Shown here piece after piece: positions 7,593 through 13,851 of a stretch of 14,461 nt of DNA (its first letter is position 1; every line of letters begins with the position of its first letter). The stretch is from JACPGQ01 sp039798685 (GTDB taxonomy: Bacteria > Patescibacteriota > Microgenomatia > Levybacterales > UBA12049). The position numbers and the translations under genes were made by a program. The DNA is taken from positions 1 through 14,461 of the forward strand of contig JBDKFM010000041.1 in NCBI GenBank assembly GCA_039798685.1, written 5' to 3'. Below the pieces are notes generated by a model, which made no database searches, was not told the origin of the DNA, and saw only the letters and a list, made by a program, of their open reading frames with translations.

Positions 7593-8283
7593 CATCAAAA
7601 AAGACCGGGTCAAATGTCTTGTATCGCTTCAGGGGATTAGGGTTTGATTCATTAAGTATGATCACATTATCCATGTTCCTGTCAATTGAATAGAGACGAC
7701 CGTTTTGGGCAGTTGGCACAGGGATATTTCTGAATATTTCCTCCAGACTTGTTATATATTCGTCGAAAAGTCGCGTATCTGACAACAGATCAATTTTTCT
7801 TCCTTCAAGCCATTCTGTCACGATCACATTTCCTGAAGCGAGAATTGGCTCAGCCGTCAACACTCCAGCAATCTGAAGTTTCCGGAAGATCCGGAACATC
7901 TCGATTCCTGAACCGCCATCCACGATACCGCCACGTAGATTTTTGACTGCAACGCTTCTCGATCCTTCCGGTAGGGTTATTGTTTTTTTTAAAACTGCTC
8001 TACTTTGATTGCCGTGTCGAATATTTCGGAATGGATGATATTCAGGAGCATTATCTATAAAGCTGAGGAAAAAAGGATTCGCTTTCGCAAGTTCTATCCC
8101 TGTGGGACTAATAATTGCCCGTGTGACGGTGTTGCCGTTTTCGGATGTATAGTGCAGCCTGAGATCTCCGTGAGAAGTTGTTTCTCTCTTGCATACATTC
8201 AGCAGTGTACCAGTTGCAAGTAACGGATCGACACCTCTCATTGAGGGATACTCATGAAGACTAGGGCGTACGATTTCAGACAT
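7585..8283 (-). CDS. Kinase-fold (APH/Kdo-kinase-like) protein ending just after the DFG-equivalent Asp
   Basis: 232 residues from the ATG at 8283. A longer in-frame start would run inside the ABC ATPase gene and is rejected. Kinase-like marks are VAVK with Lys114 (beta3 ATP lysine), a helix with Glu128 (possible alphaC partner), a hinge-like VIVTEWLEGR (153-162), a catalytic-loop-like SIDRNMDN with Asp201 and Asn206 at the exact D-x4-N spacing, and Asp225 in TFDPV in place of the DFG aspartate. The chain ends 7 residues later, so the C-lobe is minimal, as in some small bacterial lipopolysaccharide- or aminoglycoside-type kinases rather than eukaryotic-like ones. The first about 90 residues are of unknown type. 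The probable role is ATP-dependent phosphorylation of a small molecule or glycan; a pseudokinase is possible. It starts 25 nt after the ABC gene on the same strand with no Shine-Dalgarno. Confidence 0.6.
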   Translation of the reverse strand: MSEIVRPSLHEYPSMRGVDPLLATGTLLNVCKRETTSHGDLRLHYTSENGNTVTRAIISPTGIELAKANPFFLSFIDNAPEYHPFRNIRHGNQSRAVLKKTITLPEGSRSVAVKNLRGGIVDGGSGIEMFRIFRKLQIAGVLTAEPILASGNVIVTEWLEGRKIDLLSDTRLFDEYITSLEEIFRNIPVPTAQNGRLYSIDRNMDNVIILNESNPNPLKRYKTFDPVFFDGF

Positions 8284-8308
8284 AGAAAATATGGGGCAGG
8301 GGATGAAT

Positions 8309-8977
8309 TTAGTAGATTTCGAATTTCTCAAGAAGTTTTCGGTTTCCCTCAACCTGATAGGAGAGTAATTCGTTATATAGACCTTTTTTGTTTGCGAGTT
8401 CCTGAGGTGTTCCTGATTCTGTGATTTTACCATTTTCGACAACCAGGATTTTATTTGCATTTTGGATGGTTGAGAATCTATGGGCAATAACGATCACGAG
8501 TTTGTTTTTCATCAGGTTTTCGAGTGCGACCTGCACTTCTTTTTCTGATTTTGCATCAAGACTCGATGTTGCTTCATCCATGATTAGGATCGGTGCGTTT
8601 TTGAGAATCGCTCGTGCGATCTGGATGCGCTGTTTCTGTCCGCCTGAGAGTCTCACGCCCCGTTCTCCGACTTCACTATCCAGACCTTTTGGTAACTTCA
8701 TGACGAAATCATATGCATTGGCGAGTTTGAGTGCATTTATGATTTCTTTTTCTGTGGCACTTGGTTTGCCGTAGGCAATATTTTCCCTTACTGTTGTCGA
8801 AAAGAGTTCGTTTTCCTGGAAGACGAGCGAGATATTGTTGCGGATAGTTGCGTGATCAAGATCTTTGTAATTTTTACCTTTAAGTAATACTTCACCGTTG
8901 GTCGGGTCATAGAATTTCAGGATGAGATTGATGATGGTGGACTTTCCGGCACCGCTGTGGCCGACAAGTGCTGCCAT
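8309..8977 (-). CDS. ABC exporter, ATPase part (separated from its permease by a frameshift)
   Basis: The nucleotide-binding domain of a type IV (MsbA/LmrA-like) ABC exporter. Walker A is GHSGAGKST (6-14), the Q-loop Gln is 54, the signature is LSGGQ (110-114), Walker B is ILIMDE (130-135), followed by SSLD (138-141) and the switch His166. All catalytic residues are intact. The first ATG falls only 5 residues before Walker A, so an independent product would lack the first beta strands and the aromatic A-loop. The open frame does continue upstream to 9037 and encodes KYETSGVVLDGVSF, the missing A-loop (Tyr) and strand. It is therefore the 3' part of one gene with the 8917-10065 frame, not a separate ATPase gene. 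Confidence 0.85.
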   Translation of the reverse strand: MAALVGHSGAGKSTIINLILKFYDPTNGEVLLKGKNYKDLDHATIRNNISLVFQENELFSTTVRENIAYGKPSATEKEIINALKLANAYDFVMKLPKGLDSEVGERGVRLSGGQKQRIQIARAILKNAPILIMDEATSSLDAKSEKEVQVALENLMKNKLVIVIAHRFSTIQNANKILVVENGKITESGTPQELANKKGLYNELLSYQVEGNRKLLEKFEIY

Positions 8978-10065
8978 TTCTTTGGGTTGTAGCAGAAATG
9001 ATACACCGTCAAGTACGACTCCTGAGGTTTCGTACTTTTAAATTCGATTGAAGGATTTTCGATCAGTTTGGTCTCGGCTTTCTTCTTGTAGTTTTCTGTG
9101 GATTTAAGATTGAGGATCTCAAAATATTCTTTTGATCCTGCTTCTGCCATCTGAATTTGTGTCAGGATAAACGACATTGCAAAAAGGGGAAGTCTGGCCT
9201 GATTAAAAAGTTGGAGGATGAGTACCATCTCACCGATTGTGAGGAGTCCCTGAAACGTGTTGTAGAAGACGAGGATACTGATGGCAAAAAGAATAATGTT
9301 CAGTGAAAGTCCTCTGAGAAAATCGAATTTGTGATAGGTGGTACTTTGTTCTCTGTAGATGGCATTACTTTTGTCGAGATTTCCTTCGACGAATCCAAAT
9401 TCTTTGAGTTCACTGGTAAAACTCCTGACGAGACTCATGTTGACGATCACTTCCTGCATGCGGCCGCGCATTTTGTCTTCGATCTGATTTTTTAGTACTT
9501 CGCGCTCACCCCATTTTTTGGTTGAGTAATAAGAGAGAACGAGATAGATCGGGAAAAGGATAAACGTAAAGAATGCAATCGGGAGATTGTAGTAGGCGAG
9601 TATGCCTATGATAAAAATCGCTTGTAAAAAAGTTGGCAACATAAAATTTGTTGCCATATTGAGAAAACCCAATATGCTGGTGATTCCGCGGTTGAGCTGG
9701 TTGAGAATTTTCCCTGAGACCTCTGAGTCAAAATATGCCTGAGGAAGCGTGAGAACTTTGTCATAAAATTTCTCAGTGAGGAATTTGCGCAGACGTCCTG
9801 AGAAATGATCACCGATTCTGTTGCTGAGTGTTGTCAATGCGAGACTTGCGAGGTTGGCGGCAAATGAGAGGACGATAAGTAGGATCAAATCCTGCATGTT
9901 GCCACCCTTACTTTGTATTCGTGCGACGATCTGGTCGACTATCGATTTTGAGAGTACGGGTGCGACGAGTGCGAGTGCTGCAGAGCAGAGGATCAGAACT
10001 GCGAGAATGCCGACGAGATGATGCAGGGGTTTTGAGATTTTTATGATATTGATAATATTTTTCAT
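8917..10065 (-). CDS. ABC exporter, permease part (frameshifted before the ATPase domain)
   Basis: The transmembrane domain of an ABC exporter: six predicted membrane segments in about residues 15-300, beginning with a hydrophobic LVGILAVLILCSAALALVAPVLS stretch and with exporter-like loops such as QAYFDSEVSGKILNQLNRG (residues 110-128) that contact the ATPase. The real product should be a half-transporter of about 585-590 aa acting as a homodimer to export lipid, drug, peptide or glycan. After residue about 343 (SIEFK, near 9036) the frame becomes nonsense: the last about 39 residues are an out-of-frame reading of the ATPase start, and the frame ends at 8917. A TATAAT box 7 nt before the ATG at 10065 implies a leaderless mRNA. 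Confidence 0.85.
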   Translation of the reverse strand: MKNIINIIKISKPLHHLVGILAVLILCSAALALVAPVLSKSIVDQIVARIQSKGGNMQDLILLIVLSFAANLASLALTTLSNRIGDHFSGRLRKFLTEKFYDKVLTLPQAYFDSEVSGKILNQLNRGITSILGFLNMATNFMLPTFLQAIFIIGILAYYNLPIAFFTFILFPIYLVLSYYSTKKWGEREVLKNQIEDKMRGRMQEVIVNMSLVRSFTSELKEFGFVEGNLDKSNAIYREQSTTYHKFDFLRGLSLNIILFAISILVFYNTFQGLLTIGEMVLILQLFNQARLPLFAMSFILTQIQMAEAGSKEYFEILNLKSTENYKKKAETKLIENPSIEFKSTKPQESYLTVYHFCYNPKKWQHLSATAVPESPPSSISS

Positions 10066-10077
10066 TGCTCATATTAT
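10049..10077 (+). promoter_or_regulatory. Promoter of the Cdd1-type gene
   Basis: -35 TTGATA (10049-10054), exactly 17 bp spacer, -10 TATTAT (10072-10077), then 13 nt to the ATG at 10091. The -35 lies inside the first codons of the divergent ABC gene, and the -10 is shared base for base with that gene's -10. Confidence 0.6.
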
Positions 10078-10078
10078 A
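10073..10078 (-). promoter_or_regulatory. -10 box of the ABC exporter gene
   Basis: Minus-strand TATAAT (10078-10073), followed by 7 nt and the ATG at 10065, so the transcript should start on or next to the start codon. No good -35 at 16-18 bp. It overlaps the -10 of the divergent Cdd1-type gene. Confidence 0.55.
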
Positions 10079-10090
10079 GCGTAAAATAGT

Positions 10091-10369
10091 ATGCGTATGC
10101 AGAGTGAGATACGAAGTCCTCTTCTTTCAATCCCCGGGGTCGGGAAATCGATAGTCCAGGATCTGCGTCTTCTTGGCATCATGCGGGTCGAAGATCTCAA
10201 GGGAAATAATCCTGAGAAGATGTATGCGAAGCTTTGTGCACTCAGAAAATCACATGTTGATCGTTGTATGCTGTATGTGTTTCGCTGTGCTGTCTATTTT
10301 GCCTCTCATGTAACGCATGATCCTGAACTTCTCAAATGGTGGAATTGGAAAGACAAAACGGTGAGGTAA
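10091..10369 (+). CDS. Helix-hairpin-helix protein, Cdd1 ('pathogenicity locus') family
   Basis: 92 residues. The N-terminal LLSIPGVGKSIVQDLRLLGI (11-30) is a helix-hairpin-helix with the GVGK hairpin, a fold that binds the DNA or RNA backbone without sequence specificity. It is followed by VEDLKGNNPEKMYAKLCAL, DRCMLYVFRCAVYFA and PELLKWWNWKD, segments that I recognise as the Cdd1 family first named from a Clostridioides difficile locus. The exact role of the family is not settled; nucleic-acid binding is the reasonable inference. Full length for the family. A second ATG two codons downstream (10097) is an equally possible start. Diverges from the ABC exporter with overlapping promoters. Confidence 0.85.
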   Translation: MRMQSEIRSPLLSIPGVGKSIVQDLRLLGIMRVEDLKGNNPEKMYAKLCALRKSHVDRCMLYVFRCAVYFASHVTHDPELLKWWNWKDKTVR

Positions 10370-10380
10370 TTTTTTCTCTC

Positions 10381-10408
10381 TTGATTTTGCCCGTAGATCC
10401 GATATTAT
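10381..10408 (+). promoter_or_regulatory. Putative leaderless promoter of the SGNH/carbamoyltransferase module
   Basis: -35-like TTGATT (10381-10386), 16-bp spacer, -10 TATTAT (10403-10408), then 6 nt to the GTG at 10415. The predicted transcription start coincides with the GTG. Confidence 0.5.
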
Positions 10409-10414
10409 CTTTCA

Positions 10415-11491
10415 GTGCAATTATTTTCTCTTTACGCGAGAGGTACGTACTTTGTAAAGGACTTCTGGCCATATCTTGTGATCGATGCTACGTGCATACT
10501 CCTTCTGGTATTCGGAAGTTTTTATATTTTTAAGTCGCACACTTCTGAGACAAAAAAGAAAATTCTTCTTCTACTTCTGACGTGTGTGTGTTTTTTTGTA
10601 TTTATATTCAGTGGTTTTGAGGCGTATTTCAGATATAAATATGATGAATCAGACAGTCTTGGATTTCTGAAAATTACCGGACGGTGGCTGGAGCGTCATG
10701 TTGTTCCGAATAATTATGGTTTTAGAGATGAGGATTTCAAAGAGGTCAAAGCGAATGGTGTGACCAGAATAGGTATTGTTGGAGATTCGATGGCGTTTGG
10801 GTATGGAATTAAAAATGTTGAGGATCGTTTCTCTGAGTTACTCGAGAAAAAACTTCTGGCTTCTGGGAGAAACGTCGAAGTCTATAATCTCGGGAAATCA
10901 GGATATGATACCTGGAATGAGATCGAGGAATTTAAGAGAGTGGATCATCTCGATTTTGATATTATCGTCTGGGAATACTTCCTCAATGACGCGCAGCCCC
11001 AACAGAGTAGAGGGAAAAAAGTACTTCTCAAAGAGCAGGAACAAAGCAAGCTCGCTCGCGAAATAACAAGTCATTCATATTTCCTCGATTACATTTATTG
11101 GCGTCTTGCCGCAAAGTATGAGACGACATTTGCAAAGCTGAGACAGGCAGACGTTGACTCTTACCATGATGAAAAAAATTTCGCGAAGCATAAGAAGCAG
11201 GTTAGTACATTTGCGAAACAGCTGAAAAATGATGATAGAAAAGTTGTGGTACTCCTCATTCCGTTTATTAAGTTCCTTCCTGAAAATCCTTTGGCAGATA
11301 AATATCCTCAGATTAAGCAGATGTTTGCAGATAATAATCTCCCTGTTATCGACATGTATGAGGATTTGCGGGATAAAAAATCCGAGGATGTACTGGTAAG
11401 CAGATTTGACTATCATCCGAACGAAGTGGTGCAGGAGATCATAGCAGACAGACTCTATGCTAAAATAGCACCGCTTGTCCCAAACAAATAA
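10415..11491 (+). CDS. Membrane-anchored SGNH/GDSL hydrolase of a carbamoyltransferase module
   Basis: 358 residues from a GTG. Two N-terminal membrane segments (about residues 18-39 and 48-68) are followed by an SGNH hydrolase domain, probably facing outside. Block I is GIVGDSMAFGYGI with nucleophile Ser125; the block II glycine is in NLGKSGY (Gly160/Gly163). Block III is YFLNDA with Asn191 and Asp192, and the catalytic pair is Asp332/His334 in DYHPN. Members are esterases or acyltransferases acting on lipids or glycans. The GTG is chosen because the first membrane segment begins soon after it, an in-frame stop lies just upstream (10394), and a -10 box sits 6 nt before it. It is 4 nt upstream of the small membrane protein and starts a set typical of NodU-type carbamoyltransferase loci, so it may act on the same glycan or metabolite. 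Confidence 0.85.
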   Translation: MQLFSLYARGTYFVKDFWPYLVIDATCILLLVFGSFYIFKSHTSETKKKILLLLLTCVCFFVFIFSGFEAYFRYKYDESDSLGFLKITGRWLERHVVPNNYGFRDEDFKEVKANGVTRIGIVGDSMAFGYGIKNVEDRFSELLEKKLLASGRNVEVYNLGKSGYDTWNEIEEFKRVDHLDFDIIVWEYFLNDAQPQQSRGKKVLLKEQEQSKLAREITSHSYFLDYIYWRLAAKYETTFAKLRQADVDSYHDEKNFAKHKKQVSTFAKQLKNDDRKVVVLLIPFIKFLPENPLADKYPQIKQMFADNNLPVIDMYEDLRDKKSEDVLVSRFDYHPNEVVQEIIADRLYAKIAPLVPNK

Positions 11492-11495
11492 TACT

Positions 11496-11735
11496 ATGAA
11501 AGTGCTGAAGAAATTTTGGAAAGTATGGATGAGAATTGCCAAGCCTATCGGAAATTTTCAGGCGAGGGTATTGTTTAGTATATTTTATTTTTTCCTTTTT
11601 TTCTTCGTCGCAATGCCGCTGCGCCTTTTTGGTGACCCTCTGAAAATTCATGATTTTTCGTTTAGAAAAAGAAGTTCTTTTACGAAGTGGGAACACGAAA
11701 TTGAGACAGTTGAAGAGGCGAGGAAACCATTTTAA
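11496..11735 (+). CDS. Small membrane protein associated with the carbamoyltransferase (SxtJ-locus type)
   Basis: 79 residues from the ATG at 11496. An in-frame start at 11475 would lie inside the SGNH gene and adds only 7 residues. A basic amphipathic N-terminus with IGNFQARVLFSIFYF is followed by one membrane segment (about 24-44), RLFGDPLK and a charged tail ending EARKPF. This pattern of a short protein with GNFQAR, one hydrophobic segment and a terminal arginine-aromatic tail is what I recall from small proteins beside NodU/SxtI-type carbamoyltransferases; its biochemical role is not known. It starts 4 nt after the SGNH stop, so it is operonic. Confidence 0.65.
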   Translation: MKVLKKFWKVWMRIAKPIGNFQARVLFSIFYFFLFFFVAMPLRLFGDPLKIHDFSFRKRSSFTKWEHEIETVEEARKPF

Positions 11736-11741
11736 TTTTTT

Positions 11742-11780
11742 ATGAAAATTTTAAATTTCAAATTTCAAATTACCAAATAA
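11742..11780 (+). other. 12-codon ORF overlapping the carbamoyltransferase start (TAATG)
   Basis: ATG at 11742, stop TAA at 11778-11780, sharing its last A with the ATG of the next gene. Its codons are made almost entirely of the heptamer repeat at 11746-11773, so it may be accidental. If translated, it could couple by termination-reinitiation. Confidence 0.25.
11746..11773. repeat. Heptamer tandem repeat upstream of the carbamoyltransferase gene
   Basis: Four consecutive 7-mers: AAATTTT, AAATTTC, AAATTTC, AAATTAC, ending 6 bp before the start codon at 11780. Confidence 0.7.
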
Positions 11781-13564
11781 TGTATATACTCGGAATTTCT
11801 TGTTTCTATCATGAATCAGCAGCGTGTCTCATCAGAGATGGTGTCGTCATTGCGGCATCAGCTGAGGAGCGGTTTAGTAGAAAAAAGCATGACGCTGGAT
11901 TCCCAAAAGAAGCAGTCAAGTTTTGCCTGAAACAGGCAGGGATCACTACGAAACAACTCGATCATGTCGTGTTTTATGAAAAACCCTTCTGGAAGTTTCA
12001 GCGGATTCTTTTTTCATCATTATCCTCATATCCGTTTGCCTCTCAGCTTTTTGCAAAAGGTATGATCAATTGGTTTACTGAGAAGTTGTGGGTCAGATCG
12101 ACAATTGCAGAGGAGATGAAGATAGACCGCAAGAAAATTTTGTTTGTGCCACATCATCTCTCACATGCAGCATCTGCGTTTTATCCGTCAGGATTTTCAA
12201 AAGCCGCGATACTCACGATGGATGGAGTCGGGGAGTGGACGACAACGGCTCTTGGTGTAGGTGATGATATGATGATACGTATTACTGAAGAGATGCGGTT
12301 CCCGCATAGTCTGGGACTTTTGTACTCGGTATTTACTGCATTTCTCGGATTTGAGGTCAACGACGGGGAGTACAAAGTGATGGGTATGGCGCCATACGGG
12401 AAACCGATTTATTTGGATAAAGTGAGAAAAATGGTCAAGCAGTTTCCTGACGGATCGTTTCAGATGCGGATGAAGTACTTCTCCTATCATCGTTCTGCAG
12501 ATACTGCATTTACACAGGAGATGGTGAAGCTTTTTGGAAAACCAAGAGAGAGGGATTTGCATTTTTTTACAAAAAATTCAGGGTACCCGAGTTATTTCGG
12601 AGAGAAACCAAACGATTATGAGAAACTCTGTAAAGAAAATCAGCACTATGCAGATATCGCTGCATCGATACAACTGTTTACGGAAGAGACGATTCTTACG
12701 TTGCTTAGAACACTTAAACAAAAAACGGGTCTTGAGAATCTTTGCATTGCCGGAGGCGTAGGGCTGAATAGTGTCGCCAATGGAAGAATCCTGAGAGAAG
12801 GTCCATTTAAGCATGTGTTCGTCCAGCCGGCAGCAGGAGATGACGGAGGATCACTCGGTGCTGCACTTTATGTGTATCACGCTCTAAGAAAGAAGAAGAG
12901 GTCATATCAGATGCAGCATGCATATTTCGGAAAAGGATTCACAAATACCGAGGTGATGTCGTATCTCAAATCCAAAAAAATTCCGTTCATAAAAATGGAA
13001 GATGAGAAGTTGTTTCCGTTTCTTGGAGACAAAATGTCCAAAGGAAGTGTGATTGGTTTTTTTCAGGGGAGAGCCGAGTGGGGTCCAAGAGCTCTTGGGA
13101 ACCGTTCGATTCTCGCTGATCCGAGATCTGCTGGGATGAAGGAGATTGTGAATACGAAAATAAAATTCCGTGAACCGTACCGGCCGTTTGCACCTGTCGT
13201 GTTGCAGGAAAAAGCTGCTGAGTATTTTGTCGTTGACGGGATAGATCATGAATCGCTCACGTCATACATGCTTGCAGTATTTCCTGTACGGAAAGAAAAG
13301 AAAAAAATTATTCCGGCGGTGACACATGTTGACGGGACAGGACGGTTACAGGTTGTGACGAAAAAGCAAAATCCCAGGTATTACTCACTCATTAAGGCGT
13401 TTGGGGATCTGACTGGCGTGTATGTATTGATGAATACTTCGTTTAATCTGAAAGGGGAGCCCGTCGTGAACTCTCCTGAAAATGCGATGAAGACATTCCG
13501 CGCGTCAGGACTCGATTATCTCGTGCTTGAGAATTGTGTGATCAAGAAAGATGAGCTAGGGTAA
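11780..13564 (+). CDS. NodU/CmcH/SxtI-type O-carbamoyltransferase
   Basis: 594 residues, full length for the family. It transfers the carbamoyl group of carbamoyl phosphate, through carbamoyl-adenylate, to a hydroxyl of a metabolite or glycan. The N-terminal kinase-like (YrdC/Kae1-like) domain begins MYILGISCFYHESAACL, with metal-binding HHLSHAASAF (125-134) and MDGVGEW (147-153). NDGEYKVMGMAPYG (194-207), GGVGLNSVANGR (325-336) and PAAGDDGGSLGAAL (350-363) follow. The C-terminal carbamoyltransferase domain shows GRAEWGPRALGNRSILADPR (430-449), REPYRPFAP (464-472), HVDGTGRLQ (516-524) and MNTSFNLKGEPVV (551-563). All expected blocks are present, so it should be active. Relatives act in Nod factor, cephamycin, saxitoxin and polysaccharide pathways. 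Start follows a heptamer repeat with no Shine-Dalgarno. Confidence 0.95.
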   Translation: MYILGISCFYHESAACLIRDGVVIAASAEERFSRKKHDAGFPKEAVKFCLKQAGITTKQLDHVVFYEKPFWKFQRILFSSLSSYPFASQLFAKGMINWFTEKLWVRSTIAEEMKIDRKKILFVPHHLSHAASAFYPSGFSKAAILTMDGVGEWTTTALGVGDDMMIRITEEMRFPHSLGLLYSVFTAFLGFEVNDGEYKVMGMAPYGKPIYLDKVRKMVKQFPDGSFQMRMKYFSYHRSADTAFTQEMVKLFGKPRERDLHFFTKNSGYPSYFGEKPNDYEKLCKENQHYADIAASIQLFTEETILTLLRTLKQKTGLENLCIAGGVGLNSVANGRILREGPFKHVFVQPAAGDDGGSLGAALYVYHALRKKKRSYQMQHAYFGKGFTNTEVMSYLKSKKIPFIKMEDEKLFPFLGDKMSKGSVIGFFQGRAEWGPRALGNRSILADPRSAGMKEIVNTKIKFREPYRPFAPVVLQEKAAEYFVVDGIDHESLTSYMLAVFPVRKEKKKIIPAVTHVDGTGRLQVVTKKQNPRYYSLIKAFGDLTGVYVLMNTSFNLKGEPVVNSPENAMKTFRASGLDYLVLENCVIKKDELG

Positions 13565-13592
13565 TTTTCAATTTTCAGTTTTCAATTTGAAA
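13565..13592. repeat. Heptamer tandem repeat downstream of the carbamoyltransferase gene
   Basis: TTTTCAA, TTTTCAG, TTTTCAA, TTTGAAA, starting directly after the stop codon. The last two units form the palindrome TTTCAA-T-TTGAAA, which may also act as a weak terminator. It resembles the repeat before the gene in length and base composition. Confidence 0.65.
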
Positions 13593-13631
13593 TGAAATCA
13601 GCATAATTTGAAAATTCATCTTAAAAATTTC

Positions 13632-13640
13632 TGATATACT
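13632..13640 (+). promoter_or_regulatory. Extended -10 promoter of the DUF5989-like gene
   Basis: TGA-TATACT (TG at 13632-13633, hexamer 13635-13640) followed by 6 nt and ATG at 13647. TTGAAA at 13608 is too far away (21 bp) to be a normal -35; an extended -10 may dispense with it. Predicted leaderless transcript. Confidence 0.55.
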
Positions 13641-13646
13641 ATTTTT

Positions 13647-13817
13647 ATGAAAGGGTTTCTAAGTCGGTTTGGAGAAGCAGGTGAGTTACTTGAGTATCTT
13701 TGGAAAGCAAAGATGTGGTTTCTGATTCCTTTTATTGTGATTCTTCTGATCTTCAGTTTTATCCTTATCTTCGCACAGGCGACAGGTGTCGCTCCGTTTA
13801 TCTATACGCTGATTTAG
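13647..13817 (+). CDS. 56-aa single-span membrane protein, DUF5989/SxtK-like
   Basis: A complete small gene: ATG at 13647, TAG at 13815-13817. The N-terminal amphipathic part ELLEYLWKAKMWFLIP leads into one hydrophobic span (about 24-43) and ends AQATGVAPFIYTLI. The LWxxxKxWxLIP ... AQxxxxAPFIYTL pattern is that of DUF5989 proteins (SxtK-like), which commonly accompany NodU-type carbamoyltransferases. Function unknown; a membrane partner of the carbamoyltransferase or SGNH enzyme is an inference. It lies 82 bp after the carbamoyltransferase with its own predicted promoter. Confidence 0.75.
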   Translation: MKGFLSRFGEAGELLEYLWKAKMWFLIPFIVILLIFSFILIFAQATGVAPFIYTLI

Positions 13818-13832
13818 CTCAGGCGAAGTTGG

Positions 13833-13841
13833 TGGTATAAT
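13833..13841 (+). promoter_or_regulatory. Extended -10 promoter of the tRNA-Ser gene
   Basis: TGG-TATAAT (TG at 13833-13834, TATAAT at 13836-13841) lies 10 bp before the first tRNA base, so transcription should start 3-4 nt upstream of the mature 5' end. Confidence 0.6.
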
Positions 13842-13851
13842 CTCATACATT

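Noticed and set aside
8284..8487. Longer start (to 8487) for the kinase-fold protein
   Set aside because: It would run through the C-terminal coding region of the ABC ATPase in another frame; the ATG at 8283 leaves a clean 25-nt gap.
9034..9042. Programmed -1 frameshift site in the ABC gene
   Set aside because: The bases around the A-run do not form an X-XXY-YYZ slippery heptamer in the permease frame, and a simple -1 shift would still leave the first ATPase strand about four residues short.
11075..11696. Minus-strand open frames opposite the SGNH hydrolase and small membrane protein
   Set aside because: Low-complexity shadows of conserved plus-strand genes; no motifs, and they run across two real gene borders.
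13811..13834. tRNA-like string GATTTAGCTCAG just before the tRNA-Ser promoter
   Set aside because: It resembles a tRNA D-arm, but no acceptor, anticodon or T-arm can be built around it, and it is the 3' end of the DUF5989-like gene.
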